A stretch of DNA of 64,000 nucleotides from Bacteroidia bacterium (lineage in GTDB: Bacteria > Bacteroidota > Bacteroidia > Flavobacteriales > Flavobacteriaceae), in assembly GCA_030429835.1 (NCBI GenBank), contig JAUIGC010000001.1, positions 1 to 64,000 of the forward strand, read 5' to 3'. The notes below the pieces were generated by a model. That model was not told the origin of the DNA. It searched no databases and was given only the letters and a program-made list of their open reading frames with translations. The position numbers and the translations under genes were made by a program. Below, in pieces: positions 18,297 to 26,307 of the stretch; position 1 is the stretch's first letter, and each line of letters opens with the position of its first letter.

Positions 18297-19226
18297 TTAT
18301 TCAAAGTCAATTGGACATCTCATAATCCAATCTGCCATTACTTGATTGCATAGGTTAGTTACCATAGTCTCCTCTAAAAAAGGAAAACTTTCTTTTATTT
18401 TAGAGAATAGATTAGCTTTAATTTCCTTGAGTCTCTCATTGTTGTTATCTGTCGGAAACATACACTCCTCGATTACTTTTTCTTCAAATTGGCTTTTTAT
18501 TTTAATGAATTTTTCAAAATCCTCAGGGTAATCGTTCTCCCATCTTTTAAGTATAATATTCCCATTAAGAAAGTGCTTAACGCTTTGCTCCGTTAAATCA
18601 TCTACTTTTTTGTCGACATTATTTGCATCCTGAGTGAAACGTAAGGCGTGTTTCCTTTGAGCGTGTTCAACTAAAGAAATTTCCTTGCCTTTCCACTTCA
18701 ATTTTTCTTCCTCACTTATAGCCTCTGCGGGAGTAATGTCAATTTTATGATTAGTTACCCCTAATGCTGTAGTTATGTAAGGGGTTAAAAAGTCGATATC
18801 CGTGGGGATTACTTCAAAATTAGCATTATCAATTATAGACAAATTTAATGCTCTTATCTCATCCTTTTTTTTAGTACAATGAGCTATGATTTCATTTCTA
18901 CTATATTCTGGAGTTACGAAATACCAATGCTTTATTAAAGTGTCTCCAAGCCTTCTTTTAAGCTGCGTTTCAAAAGTCTTAAGCTTTCCTAAATCTTGAG
19001 TTATTTTATCACGCTGTTTATCATAGAGTTCTTCCTTTGTGTAATGCTCATCAGGACAATAACATTGAAAAGCTTTTCCAGTTCTGGTAAATCCCTCTAT
19101 CCCAAAATCTCCTGGTGTAGCTTTGATTTCTAAATAAACTTGTTCCTCATACTTCTGCTTGAAGCAAATTTGGCAAATCCGCTCCCACTTATCTCCATCA
19201 AAAATTCCGTATTCTGTATTTAACAT
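18297..19226 (-). CDS. Putative effector of the ABC-3C-type cassette, Mrr/REase-like N-terminus
   Basis: A 309-residue protein. The N-terminal 130 residues look like a PD-(D/E)XK restriction-endonuclease fold of the Mrr type. WERICQICF (about 14-22) gives the first helix, PGD40FGIE44G the metal-binding acids, and Q54CY56 takes the place of the usual QxK. The helical C-terminal part has no recognised motif and would be the domain that docks to the ATPase partners. It is the first gene of the operon (ATG 19226). The expected role is DNA cleavage during phage attack, inferred from family. The Lys-to-Tyr change at the active site is notable. Confidence 0.65.
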   Translation of the reverse strand: MLNTEYGIFDGDKWERICQICFKQKYEEQVYLEIKATPGDFGIEGFTRTGKAFQCYCPDEHYTKEELYDKQRDKITQDLGKLKTFETQLKRRLGDTLIKHWYFVTPEYSRNEIIAHCTKKKDEIRALNLSIIDNANFEVIPTDIDFLTPYITTALGVTNHKIDITPAEAISEEEKLKWKGKEISLVEHAQRKHALRFTQDANNVDKKVDDLTEQSVKHFLNGNIILKRWENDYPEDFEKFIKIKSQFEEKVIEECMFPTDNNNERLKEIKANLFSKIKESFPFLEETMVTNLCNQVMADWIMRCPIDFE

Positions 19227-19391
19227 TATTTTGTTGCGTACTTATGTTTTTGAATTTAATAAATATCGTAAAACTCTAAATAGATAGACATTATAAGAAT
19301 CAATAGTTTGCCTTTCAAATTAACAAATCGATGAAATGTAAGAATTTAAGGACGAAAAACACATAATGTAAACTTGTTATTTTAGTTAGAA

Positions 19392-19835
19392 TTATATCAT
19401 CCCCTCATTCGCAAAGCTATAAAATGAACCATGTGGGGTAACGATGATGTGGTCCAATACTTTGATATCCAACAATTCCCCTGCCTTGACTATTTTTTGG
19501 GTCAGTTGCATATCGGCCTGACTAGGAACTACGACCCCACTGGGATGGTTATGGGTAAGTATTATGGCTGTGGACAATGTCTTTAAGGCCGTTGCAAATA
19601 TCAAGCGTATGTCAACGATAGTACCTGAAATGCCTCCGGTGGAAATGGTACAGATTCCTTTTACGGTATTGCAGTTGTTCAAATAGACAACCTTAAAGGT
19701 TTCGAATAGTTCAATAGTGTTTCTATCCCAGGAATCCATAATAATATCGTTGGCACTACTGGCTTCGGTAATTTTTAATTGATTGGCACTTCCATTGTTT
19801 TTGTAACTGATTTGAATTTCGTTCGCTCTTTCCAT
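19392..19835 (-). CDS. Short RadC-like JAB-domain protein
   Basis: A 147-residue protein with the JAB/MPN metalloprotease-like signature: a Glu in the N-terminal half and HNHPSG followed by an Asp seven residues on (PSQAD). It lacks the N-terminal helix-hairpin-helix part of chromosomal RadC and is of the short type often found in mobile elements of Bacteroidota. Its role is not established; DNA-repair function of RadC is doubtful. ATG 19835 was chosen over an in-frame GTG at 19865. It is divergent from the Fic gene across a structured intergenic region. Confidence 0.85.
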   Translation of the reverse strand: MERANEIQISYKNNGSANQLKITEASSANDIIMDSWDRNTIELFETFKVVYLNNCNTVKGICTISTGGISGTIVDIRLIFATALKTLSTAIILTHNHPSGVVVPSQADMQLTQKIVKAGELLDIKVLDHIIVTPHGSFYSFANEGMI

Positions 19836-20005
19836 TGTTCTAAGATTTTGATGGCGAGCGTCCACCGGATTTTAAATGAATAAGCCAAATCTTCGCATTT
19901 GGCGTTTCATTTGAAATTCGGAGCTTGCAAAGCAAAATCTTGAACAAGATTGGAAGGAAGGGATTCCCGCTACAAAATATATTTAGGCCAATGAAGGGCA
20001 ACTAT

Positions 20006-20042
20006 AAACGCGAACGAACGCTTTTAGCGTTCGTTCGCGTTT
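20006..20042. repeat. Perfect 16-bp hairpin
   Basis: AAACGCGAACGAACGC (20006-20021) pairs fully with the sequence at 20027-20042 around a 5-nt loop TTTTA. It is GC-rich compared with its surroundings and lacks a T tract, so it is not a simple terminator. Confidence 0.85.
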
Positions 20043-20056
20043 CTGCGCGGTTTCGA

Positions 20057-20154
20057 GGAGGTTGAAAATTATAGAAGCCGGAAAGACGACCGAAGGCGGA
20101 CCAGCAAAAAGTGTCCGCTTGGTCCGGATTAAAGATGAAGGTTTTTCAACTTCC
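20057..20154. repeat. Nested hairpins between radC-like and Fic genes
   Basis: GGAGGTTGAAAA (20057-20068) pairs with TTTTCAACTTCC (20143-20154) with one mismatch. The enclosed segment has a second stem, GCGGAC (20096-20101) with GTCCGC (20113-20118), and an alternative CGGACCA/TGGTCCG pairing. This region lies just upstream of the iteron array. Confidence 0.6.
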
Positions 20155-20190
20155 GCAGGAACATGGAAAACATTTAAATACAAATTATCT

Positions 20191-20330
20191 GTAATCATTT
20201 TTCATAACAAAGTATAAAAAGTAATTGTTTTTCATGGAAAGTAATCATTTTGCATGCTATATTTGTAATCATATTTCATGATTAATGTCAAAAAGTAATC
20301 GTTTTTCACGCAAAGTAATCACTTTTCATG
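20191..20330 (+). repeat. Six iterons, consensus GTAATCATTTTTCATG
   Basis: Copies of 16 nt start at 20191, 20221, 20241, 20265, 20295 and 20315, each with zero to three differences from the consensus. Spacings are 30, 20, 24, 30 and 20 nt, mostly near whole helical turns. The last copy ends 8 nt before the chosen Fic start, so a bound protein would block promoter and ribosome access. Confidence 0.9.
20258..20265 (+). promoter_or_regulatory. Likely -7 element of the Fic gene inside the iterons
   Basis: TATATTTG matches TAnnTTTG and ends on the first base of iteron 4. No clear -33 box is visible. Transcription would start near 20272, leaving a leader of about 67 nt to ATG 20339. Confidence 0.5.
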
Positions 20331-20338
20331 GTAGAGTC

Positions 20339-21829
20339 ATGCCTGAAGAGGGCGTTTTAGTAGGCTATGCCTTCTTACTTCAAATTTTGGAAGAGCATAC
20401 AGGTAGACGTTTACCAACACCAGATGTTCTGGCAATGGTTACTGATAAGCAACAACGCTACAATACCGAACAATGGCAAGTGTTCGCCAATCGTTATATG
20501 CCCTCAAAAGATGAAATGTCCCATTTAACATTCGCGTTAAAATACGAGGGCATTGATTTATTAATCTTAAAGGAATTCTTTCTTTATGCCGGTGATGGCC
20601 TTGTAAAGACCATGATGAAGAACGAACCCACCAGTCAATACTCACGACGCATTTGGTTCCTATATGAATGGTTATTGGGCAAACAACTTGACATTCCCGA
20701 TTTAAAGGTAGGCAACTATGTCGAAATCGTCAATCCAAAACTTCAGTATGAGGGGCCAATTGAAAACAGTACCCGGCATCGCGTAAAAAACAATCTTCCC
20801 GGCACTCCTGAATTTTGTCCATTAATTCGAAGAACCGAGAAATTGGAAAATTTTACGGCAACCAAATTTCCTGAACTCATGGAAAAGGACTTGAAAGGAA
20901 GAAACAAGGATTTAATCCGCAGAACGGCCGCCTTTCTATTATTAAAAGATTCCAAGGCCTCTTTTGCCATCGAGGGTGAATACCCCCCGAACCTAAGAGC
21001 AAGAAATTGGGGCAAGGCTATTGGGCAGGCAGGAAAAAAACCTTTGTCCGTAAATGAATTAGAACGCTTACAGGATATTGTTATCGGCACGAAGAAATTA
21101 AAGCATATGGGACTCCGCATAGGGGAAGGCTTTATCGGCGAACATGACCGGGAAAGTTTATTGCCTATGCCCGACCATATTTCTGCAAAAGCAAGTGATT
21201 TGAATTCGCTGATGCAAGGGCTTATCGACGCCAATGAAAGACTTCAAAATAGCAGCTATGACCCTGTTTTGGCTGCGGCAAGCATCGCCTTTGGCTTTGT
21301 GTTCATACATCCTTTTTCCGATGGAAATGGCAGAATCCATAGGTATTTGATACATCATATATTGGTCAAAATGGGGTACACGAAACGGGATATGATTTTT
21401 CCAGTATCCTCAGCTATCCTGAACCGAATCGGGAAATATCAAGATGTTTTGGAGGCCTACTCCTCCCCTATACTGGATTTGATAGAATGGAAACCAACTC
21501 CAGATCATAACGTTGAAATTACCAATGAAACGATTGATCTATACCGCTATTTTGATGCCACTCGTCAAGCTGAATTTCTTTATGAATGTGTAGAAGAAAC
21601 TATCGAAAAGATTATTCCTGAAGAGTTGGACTTTTTAGAAAAGTACGACCGAATGACCAACTTTATCAATTCCGTTGTAACCCTGCCTGATACTAAGGTC
21701 GATCTCTTGATTAAATTCCTGAACCAAAATCAAGGCAAACTTTCAAAGAACAAAAGAACTAAGGAATTTGATGAATTGAGTGATGAAGAAATTGCGGCTA
21801 TTGAAGCGTTTTATGGTTCAACTTTCTAA
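20339..21829 (+). CDS. Fic family protein (class II autoinhibited AMP-transferase-like)
   Basis: A 496-residue Fic protein. The catalytic motif HPFSDGNGR is complete at 324-332, as expected for an active AMPylator. An N-terminal inhibitory motif SFAIEG (208-213) matches S/T-x3-E-G/N of class II Fic proteins, in which the Glu blocks the ATP site. A C-terminal helical region (about 430-480) may be a winged-helix element. An upstream ATG at 20285 would add 18 residues encoded by two iterons in different frames, so ATG 20339 is preferred. Its promoter is embedded in the iterons, which suggests autoregulation. The protein may be a toxin-like or stabilising factor of the element; its target is unknown. 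Confidence 0.88.
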   Translation: MPEEGVLVGYAFLLQILEEHTGRRLPTPDVLAMVTDKQQRYNTEQWQVFANRYMPSKDEMSHLTFALKYEGIDLLILKEFFLYAGDGLVKTMMKNEPTSQYSRRIWFLYEWLLGKQLDIPDLKVGNYVEIVNPKLQYEGPIENSTRHRVKNNLPGTPEFCPLIRRTEKLENFTATKFPELMEKDLKGRNKDLIRRTAAFLLLKDSKASFAIEGEYPPNLRARNWGKAIGQAGKKPLSVNELERLQDIVIGTKKLKHMGLRIGEGFIGEHDRESLLPMPDHISAKASDLNSLMQGLIDANERLQNSSYDPVLAAASIAFGFVFIHPFSDGNGRIHRYLIHHILVKMGYTKRDMIFPVSSAILNRIGKYQDVLEAYSSPILDLIEWKPTPDHNVEITNETIDLYRYFDATRQAEFLYECVEETIEKIIPEELDFLEKYDRMTNFINSVVTLPDTKVDLLIKFLNQNQGKLSKNKRTKEFDELSDEEIAAIEAFYGSTF

Positions 21830-21857
21830 TTCAAACCCATGCCATCGAAGAGAAAAA

Positions 21858-23561
21858 CTAAAACCGAATCAAACCTTCATCTTGTTTAGCCATAGGTTCG
21901 AAGATACTTTTGCCCTGCCAAATAATCTTTTGGTAATTGTCTTGAATATCCTGATCCGTTGCCCTAATTGGAAAATCGAAACCACTATCTCCTAACCACT
22001 CATTGATTGCAAATTCAGATTTTAAGATTTCCCTCTCGTTGCCTTCGGCTATTAGACCATAGAATTCCCCTGGTCGAAGACTCATTATATCGGTGGTTTT
22101 TACTCGGTCCCGTTCTTGAACGGTTTCGTTGGTACTTTTGTTCAAAGAATTGGTGTGCTTACCAAAAATGGAGGATTGATAATAGTTATCCCCATGACTG
22201 GTCGTCTTAAAAGTTTTGTCCGCCTTGCCGAATATATGGGTTATCATCTGTGCGGAATCCTTATTGACCGTTCTTCCGTAAAACTGGCTTCCCATGTTGG
22301 ACAGCATAACCTGGGCCTTGTCACTTCCGTATCGGTCTACGAGTTGGCTAAAATCTTGACAGGCCAAAACCGTCGCTACCCTATTGCTGCGGGCCGTGGC
22401 AGGGGTCTGTTCCAGTTTGTTGATATAGAGGGTGGGCAGCTCGTCCACCAATACTATCGATTTATGTTTACCCGGTTGATTCATCTTTTTTAAGGCTACG
22501 GAAATAAGCAGGGAGATTACAGGGGCATAGGTTTCGGACAAGGTGCTTTCGTTTCCGATACAAAGGAATTTTGGGTTTAGCGGGTCGTTGATGTTTAAAT
22601 CAAGGTCGTTTCCGGAAAGTATCCAGAAAATATCGGGCGTATTAAGCTTCGCCAAATTGGTGCGTAAGGTACTTACCACTCCTGCCACTTGGTTGGAGGC
22701 TTCATTTTGAACTGCCTGTTTTAAACTGGCAATAAAACCCGCAGCCTGCGGATTTTCGGATATCCGTTCCACCAGTTCCGATATATCGCTATGTAAAATC
22801 AAACTTATCACATGCGGAAGGCTACAATAGAGGGGATGCTCCGATTTCAGATACCATATAAGCCCGGTCAGCACACTTTTAGCCTCCATCATCCAATAGT
22901 CCTCGTTCTTGATGTTCTTGGGAGAAAGGTTGTACATCAGGGTCTGGGCATATTCGTGGGCATAAGCAATTTTAGGTAACAGTTCGGGTTGTAAGGGATT
23001 TGTCCGCGCACTTCTCCGGGCTTCCTTGAAATCGATAAAAATAGGTCGGACTATCCCCTCCCCTTTTTTAACCGTAGCAAATAGTAATTGTGTCAATTCG
23101 GGGGATTTAAAATCATAACATATTCCTGAATAATTTTTGGCAACAGCCTGTATCAATATGGGGTGTATCAAAGAGACCGACTTTCCACTCCCCGCTCCTC
23201 CCTGGATATAAATGCCCCGATATGGATTCTCCAAGAGTATGTTCTTCCCACCGACTGAAAACAAAAAGCCCTCCAGACTGTCCTGAACCTCATTGTGGAC
23301 AACTTCGCTTTTCTTAAATAGGGAAAGTACCCAAGCGTAAATCCGATAGGAAGTCCAACCTAGGACAAAACATGGGATAAAAAGTGCCAATGGAAAAAAT
23401 GTGGTTAGGGGAAAAGAAACAAAGAGTGCTAGAAAAAAGTGCATCCTACAGACACGCTTTAAAAACAGCAAGTAGACTACAAAGGCGACAAAGCGCATCA
23501 ACAGATGTATGATGGGGTGCGTACCTCCCATCAGCAATTCCATAAATACCGACTTGTCCAT
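21858..23561 (-). CDS. Type IV coupling protein, TraG/VirD4-like
   Basis: A 567-residue ATPase that would deliver the relaxase-DNA complex to a type IV secretion channel. Two or three N-terminal transmembrane segments (about 15-80) anchor it in the inner membrane. Walker A GGAGSGKS lies near residue 120, and a Walker B-like SIVLVDELPTLY (about 368-379) and ATVLACQDFSQL follow. It is the last gene of a mobilisation operon, starting 4 nt after the relaxase stop. Presence without channel genes implies use of another element's conjugation apparatus. Confidence 0.9.
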   Translation of the reverse strand: MDKSVFMELLMGGTHPIIHLLMRFVAFVVYLLFLKRVCRMHFFLALFVSFPLTTFFPLALFIPCFVLGWTSYRIYAWVLSLFKKSEVVHNEVQDSLEGFLFSVGGKNILLENPYRGIYIQGGAGSGKSVSLIHPILIQAVAKNYSGICYDFKSPELTQLLFATVKKGEGIVRPIFIDFKEARRSARTNPLQPELLPKIAYAHEYAQTLMYNLSPKNIKNEDYWMMEAKSVLTGLIWYLKSEHPLYCSLPHVISLILHSDISELVERISENPQAAGFIASLKQAVQNEASNQVAGVVSTLRTNLAKLNTPDIFWILSGNDLDLNINDPLNPKFLCIGNESTLSETYAPVISLLISVALKKMNQPGKHKSIVLVDELPTLYINKLEQTPATARSNRVATVLACQDFSQLVDRYGSDKAQVMLSNMGSQFYGRTVNKDSAQMITHIFGKADKTFKTTSHGDNYYQSSIFGKHTNSLNKSTNETVQERDRVKTTDIMSLRPGEFYGLIAEGNEREILKSEFAINEWLGDSGFDFPIRATDQDIQDNYQKIIWQGKSIFEPMAKQDEGLIRF

Positions 23562-23565
23562 GAGC

Positions 23566-24477
23566 TTACCTTGTAATTTGATTGTTTCTCTTAATTATCC
23601 TTTCCTTTTGAATACTCTTGGCCATTTTGATTTCATTTGAGAGAGAGCGATTTTCAATGACTTGGTTCCTTTCATTTTGTATGGCCATTTTCAACACCTT
23701 TTTCTCTTCTAGGGTACCATGCTTTAAAACCCGAAGCGTCTCAAATTTTTCCTCCAGGCCCCTCTTGTACCTGAACATATCATCAAAAGTGTCTTCGTTC
23801 CGTTGTTTCCATTGGGAACGGTCAAATCCCCCATTTACTTTTTTTCCGTTCAGGACTAGATTCTTGCCACTACGGGCATTGGCCAAGGGGCTTAGGTTTA
23901 TCCTATAATCCTTGTGCATTCTCGAAACGGTAATATGTACATGGGTCTGCAGCCCTTCTTTACGTTCCCCGCTTTTGGCCTTGCCGACCAATACCTCTTT
24001 ATCGGTTCCCTTATAATATCTTCGGTGCTCAATCTTGGCAAACCAAACAAGTTGCTTCTCGGTAATTCCCTTATTAAAGTTGTCCGCATAATTTCGCATG
24101 GCCTGTCGGGTAAACAATCGGATAACCTCATTGTAATCCTGTAACTCCTTGTCGCCTAATTCGGCAACATCCCTGATGGGTCTTTTTGCCAAGGTCGATG
24201 TAAGATGTTCCAGCTCCTTATTGCTAAAATTCAGGGTCATCGTAAAATACCGGTCCTGTTTTTTGGCCAATCCTTTGTTTTTTCCATTGTCATCGACCAT
24301 TGAAATCGCCTTTAGGGTCGTGAGCGTATTTTGTTCCTGGTCGAAGAAAAACTGTTGCCGATGCCCTAGGCCCTCCTTCTTCAGCACCTTATTTTCCTTA
24401 TTTAGGTAATGTCCGTATTTGGAGCAACTGCCCTTATTTTCTTGGGAAGTGGTATGAACGATACTTATGGGCATCAT
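23566..24477 (-). CDS. Relaxase/mobilisation protein, MobB-like (DUF5712-like)
   Basis: A 303-residue basic protein expected to nick oriT and pilot the transferred strand. A histidine pair in GLQTHVHITVSR (about 195-206) corresponds to the metal-binding HxH of HUH-type relaxases. The C-terminus is a long charged helix ending in a Lys/Arg-rich stretch. Catalytic Tyr cannot be assigned with certainty. The start ATG overlaps the BfmA stop in an ATGA arrangement; a second ATG 3 nt downstream is equally possible. It is followed by the coupling protein after 4 nt. Confidence 0.75.
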   Translation of the reverse strand: MMPISIVHTTSQENKGSCSKYGHYLNKENKVLKKEGLGHRQQFFFDQEQNTLTTLKAISMVDDNGKNKGLAKKQDRYFTMTLNFSNKELEHLTSTLAKRPIRDVAELGDKELQDYNEVIRLFTRQAMRNYADNFNKGITEKQLVWFAKIEHRRYYKGTDKEVLVGKAKSGERKEGLQTHVHITVSRMHKDYRINLSPLANARSGKNLVLNGKKVNGGFDRSQWKQRNEDTFDDMFRYKRGLEEKFETLRVLKHGTLEEKKVLKMAIQNERNQVIENRSLSNEIKMAKSIQKERIIKRNNQITR

Positions 24478-24812
24478 CCCCCAAATTTTATCCGTTCAAA
24501 AATCTTGTTCAGTTCCTCGATAAGCTTTTTGAAAAGAAAGTCGGTACGCTCTCCATTTTTGTTTAATTGCGCCTGAATAGGATACAGGATTTCCGATTCC
24601 TGGGTCTTAAAGAAGGAAACGATACGCCTATCGATGACCTTGATCATCTCGCTGGCGTTTTTCCCTTTTATCGCTTGGGGGTCGGTTCCGGTTTTTTGGA
24701 AATAAAGGATCATTTCCTCGGTAAACCTTGCAATAGTCCTGTTGTGCTCTTGGGCCAGTTTTTTGAGTTCCCTGTGGCTTCTTTCGCTTACGATAATACT
24801 CTTCTTACGCAT
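24474..24812 (-). CDS. BfmA/BtgA-like mobilisation accessory protein
   Basis: A 112-residue protein starting MRKKSIIVSERSHRELKKLA, which resembles a ribbon-helix-helix DNA-binding protein; the rest is helical and charged. BfmA/BtgA proteins bind oriT and assist the relaxase. ATG 24812 was chosen; the open frame extends upstream only through a non-ATG codon. It is the first gene of the bfmA-relaxase-coupling operon and overlaps the relaxase gene by 4 nt. The likely oriT lies upstream, at about 25042-25133. Confidence 0.8.
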   Translation of the reverse strand: MRKKSIIVSERSHRELKKLAQEHNRTIARFTEEMILYFQKTGTDPQAIKGKNASEMIKVIDRRIVSFFKTQESEILYPIQAQLNKNGERTDFLFKKLIEELNKIFERIKFGG

Positions 24813-25041
24813 GTCGGTTCCTTTTCCCAAATGTCCTTTTTTGGAACTCCGAATCCCGTGCACTAAGTTTTGTGGTGCATGTTTATCCTTCTAACTCCCT
24901 GGATATCAGAATTATTTAAAAAATGTCGAAATTTAAGAAGTGCGCAAGGCTTTTATATCATTTCATTCTGAAAATCAACTAATTGCACCGTTCGTTATAA
25001 GATAATTATAAAACGGTATAATCTTGGAAATACTTCTTAAA

Positions 25042-25133
25042 GCAGGCATAGCCTGCGTTGGCCCGCCGCAGGCGCAAGCGGGAACCACTGCATCGCATGG
25101 TTCCCGCTTGCTATCTTTCTTTTTTGAAAGATA
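25042..25133. other. GC-rich hairpin cluster, candidate oriT
   Basis: Three stems lie together: GCAGGC/GCCTGC (25042-25056), a perfect 14-bp stem GCAAGCGGGAACCA (25074-25087) with 25098-25111, and TATCTTTC/GAAAGATA (25112-25133). The cluster lies about 230 bp upstream of the mobilisation operon, where oriT is expected, and is much more GC-rich than its flanks. It could instead be a dispersed genomic repeat; no nic site is identifiable. Confidence 0.4.
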
Positions 25134-25278
25134 CGACTCCAACTTTCGTTGTTCCTTCTTTAAAAAGTAAGGACAGGGTATTATGGTGAAAGTCCAATTT
25201 ACTACTCAATTTATGGACATCAAACAGTCCTAATCAAATACATGAAACGATTAAAAATAAAAGAAAGAGATCGGTAAT

Positions 25279-25490
25279 TTAAGGTAAGGAGAATATCCCA
25301 TAAACTTGAATTACTTCACTTCACAATCTATAGTGCGCGACATACGTATGCCAATATTCTAAAAAGAAGTGGGGCGCCAAGGAATATAATTCAAGATAGT
25401 CTTGGTCACACCACAGAGACTATGACCCAGGCCTATCTAAATTCGTTTGAGACTAATATCATTGATGATTATGACTCCAGAATAATGTAG
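25279..25490 (+). pseudogene. Decayed tyrosine recombinase (integrase) C-terminal fragment
   Basis: Reading to the stop at 25488-25490, the frame gives YSARHTYANILKRSGAP and SLGHTTETMTQAYLN, which carry the Arg-His, the LGH box and the catalytic Tyr of phage-type integrases. The frame closes upstream at a TGA (25308-25310). A plausible preceding segment (RRISHKLE) lies in another frame from 25279, so a frameshift or deletion is present. The N-terminal and central parts are missing. It marks the right side of the mobile element. Confidence 0.8.
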
Positions 25491-26307
25491 TCACAAAAAA
25501 AAATTATATGTTTTTAACGTAGTACTATCCATAATTTTTACAATATAAATTCTTCATTATGAACCATTTGGAAAATAAACAATTGTCACTTTTCAACAAA
25601 TCTTGAAGAAGTACCTAATGCTTTTTAAACCATATTTTTCTTAAAATATTTTTGGAAATCAGGTGGTGAATTTGAGTTTCCAGTTAATAATTGAAGCGAG
25701 AGGAAATCAAAAACAGGAAAGAAAAAGGAGGAAGTTAACAATTTAGAATTGGAAGATTCGAAAAAATATTTGAATAGAATGATTAAAACGGTTTATAGGG
25801 AAGTACTTATATAAATTATATTGCCACACAAGCAATTTTGAAGCCTTTGATTGATTTTAGCCAATGTCTTTACTAAAATTGATCAGAGAAGAAGGTGTTT
25901 CAAAGTGAGTATCATAAAGGTAATTTGAACTCTTAACAAACCTGAAAACAGCAGTGTATAATGAATTTTGTAGTAATAAAATTAGGTATTGTTATGCTTA
26001 GTAGAATTATAAATTCAATCTTTGGGCATATGTGTAATTAATAAATCCAACCCAATAAGAATAAAAAACTTCTTTAATCTTTTTTTACCCAAATCCGGAA
26101 AGAATTTAACCTTATTATTTCGATAAATATTATGTCGAATTTTAGTTTACGAGAAATATGTTCAAACCACATGACCATTGTTAGTTGCATATCTTTTACA
26201 ATTTGCGAAATAAACGTGCCCTTTTATTAGGATAGATGTAAGTTATTAAATTTACGACTTATGATAGTCCAAACGATAGGTTTGTCATTCAATATGAGAT
26301 AAAAACT
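25491..26307. other. AT-rich gene-free stretch
   Basis: No convincing gene. Short frames of under 20 codons are interrupted throughout, which is consistent with decayed sequence at the element edge. No copy of the tRNA-Leu 3' end was seen. The last part must hold the promoter of the FG-GAP gene, but no exact TAnnTTTG is visible. Confidence 0.5.

Larger units (their letters stand above)
15573..25490. mobile_element. Mobilisable genomic element relic next to tRNA-Leu
   Basis: Between the 3' end of tRNA-Leu and a decayed tyrosine-integrase fragment lie a defence cassette, a RadC-like JAB gene, a Fic gene and a mobilisation set (coupling protein, relaxase, BfmA-like). The defence genes look AT-richer by eye than the flanking core genes. 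No full conjugation (tra) set is present, so it would be mobilisable, not self-transmissible. No direct repeat of the tRNA 3' end was seen at the right side, so the right boundary is approximate. Confidence 0.7.

Noticed and set aside
20285-20338. Upstream ATG for the Fic gene
   Set aside because: The added 18 codons consist of two iterons in different frames, so the sequence is constrained as DNA, not protein.
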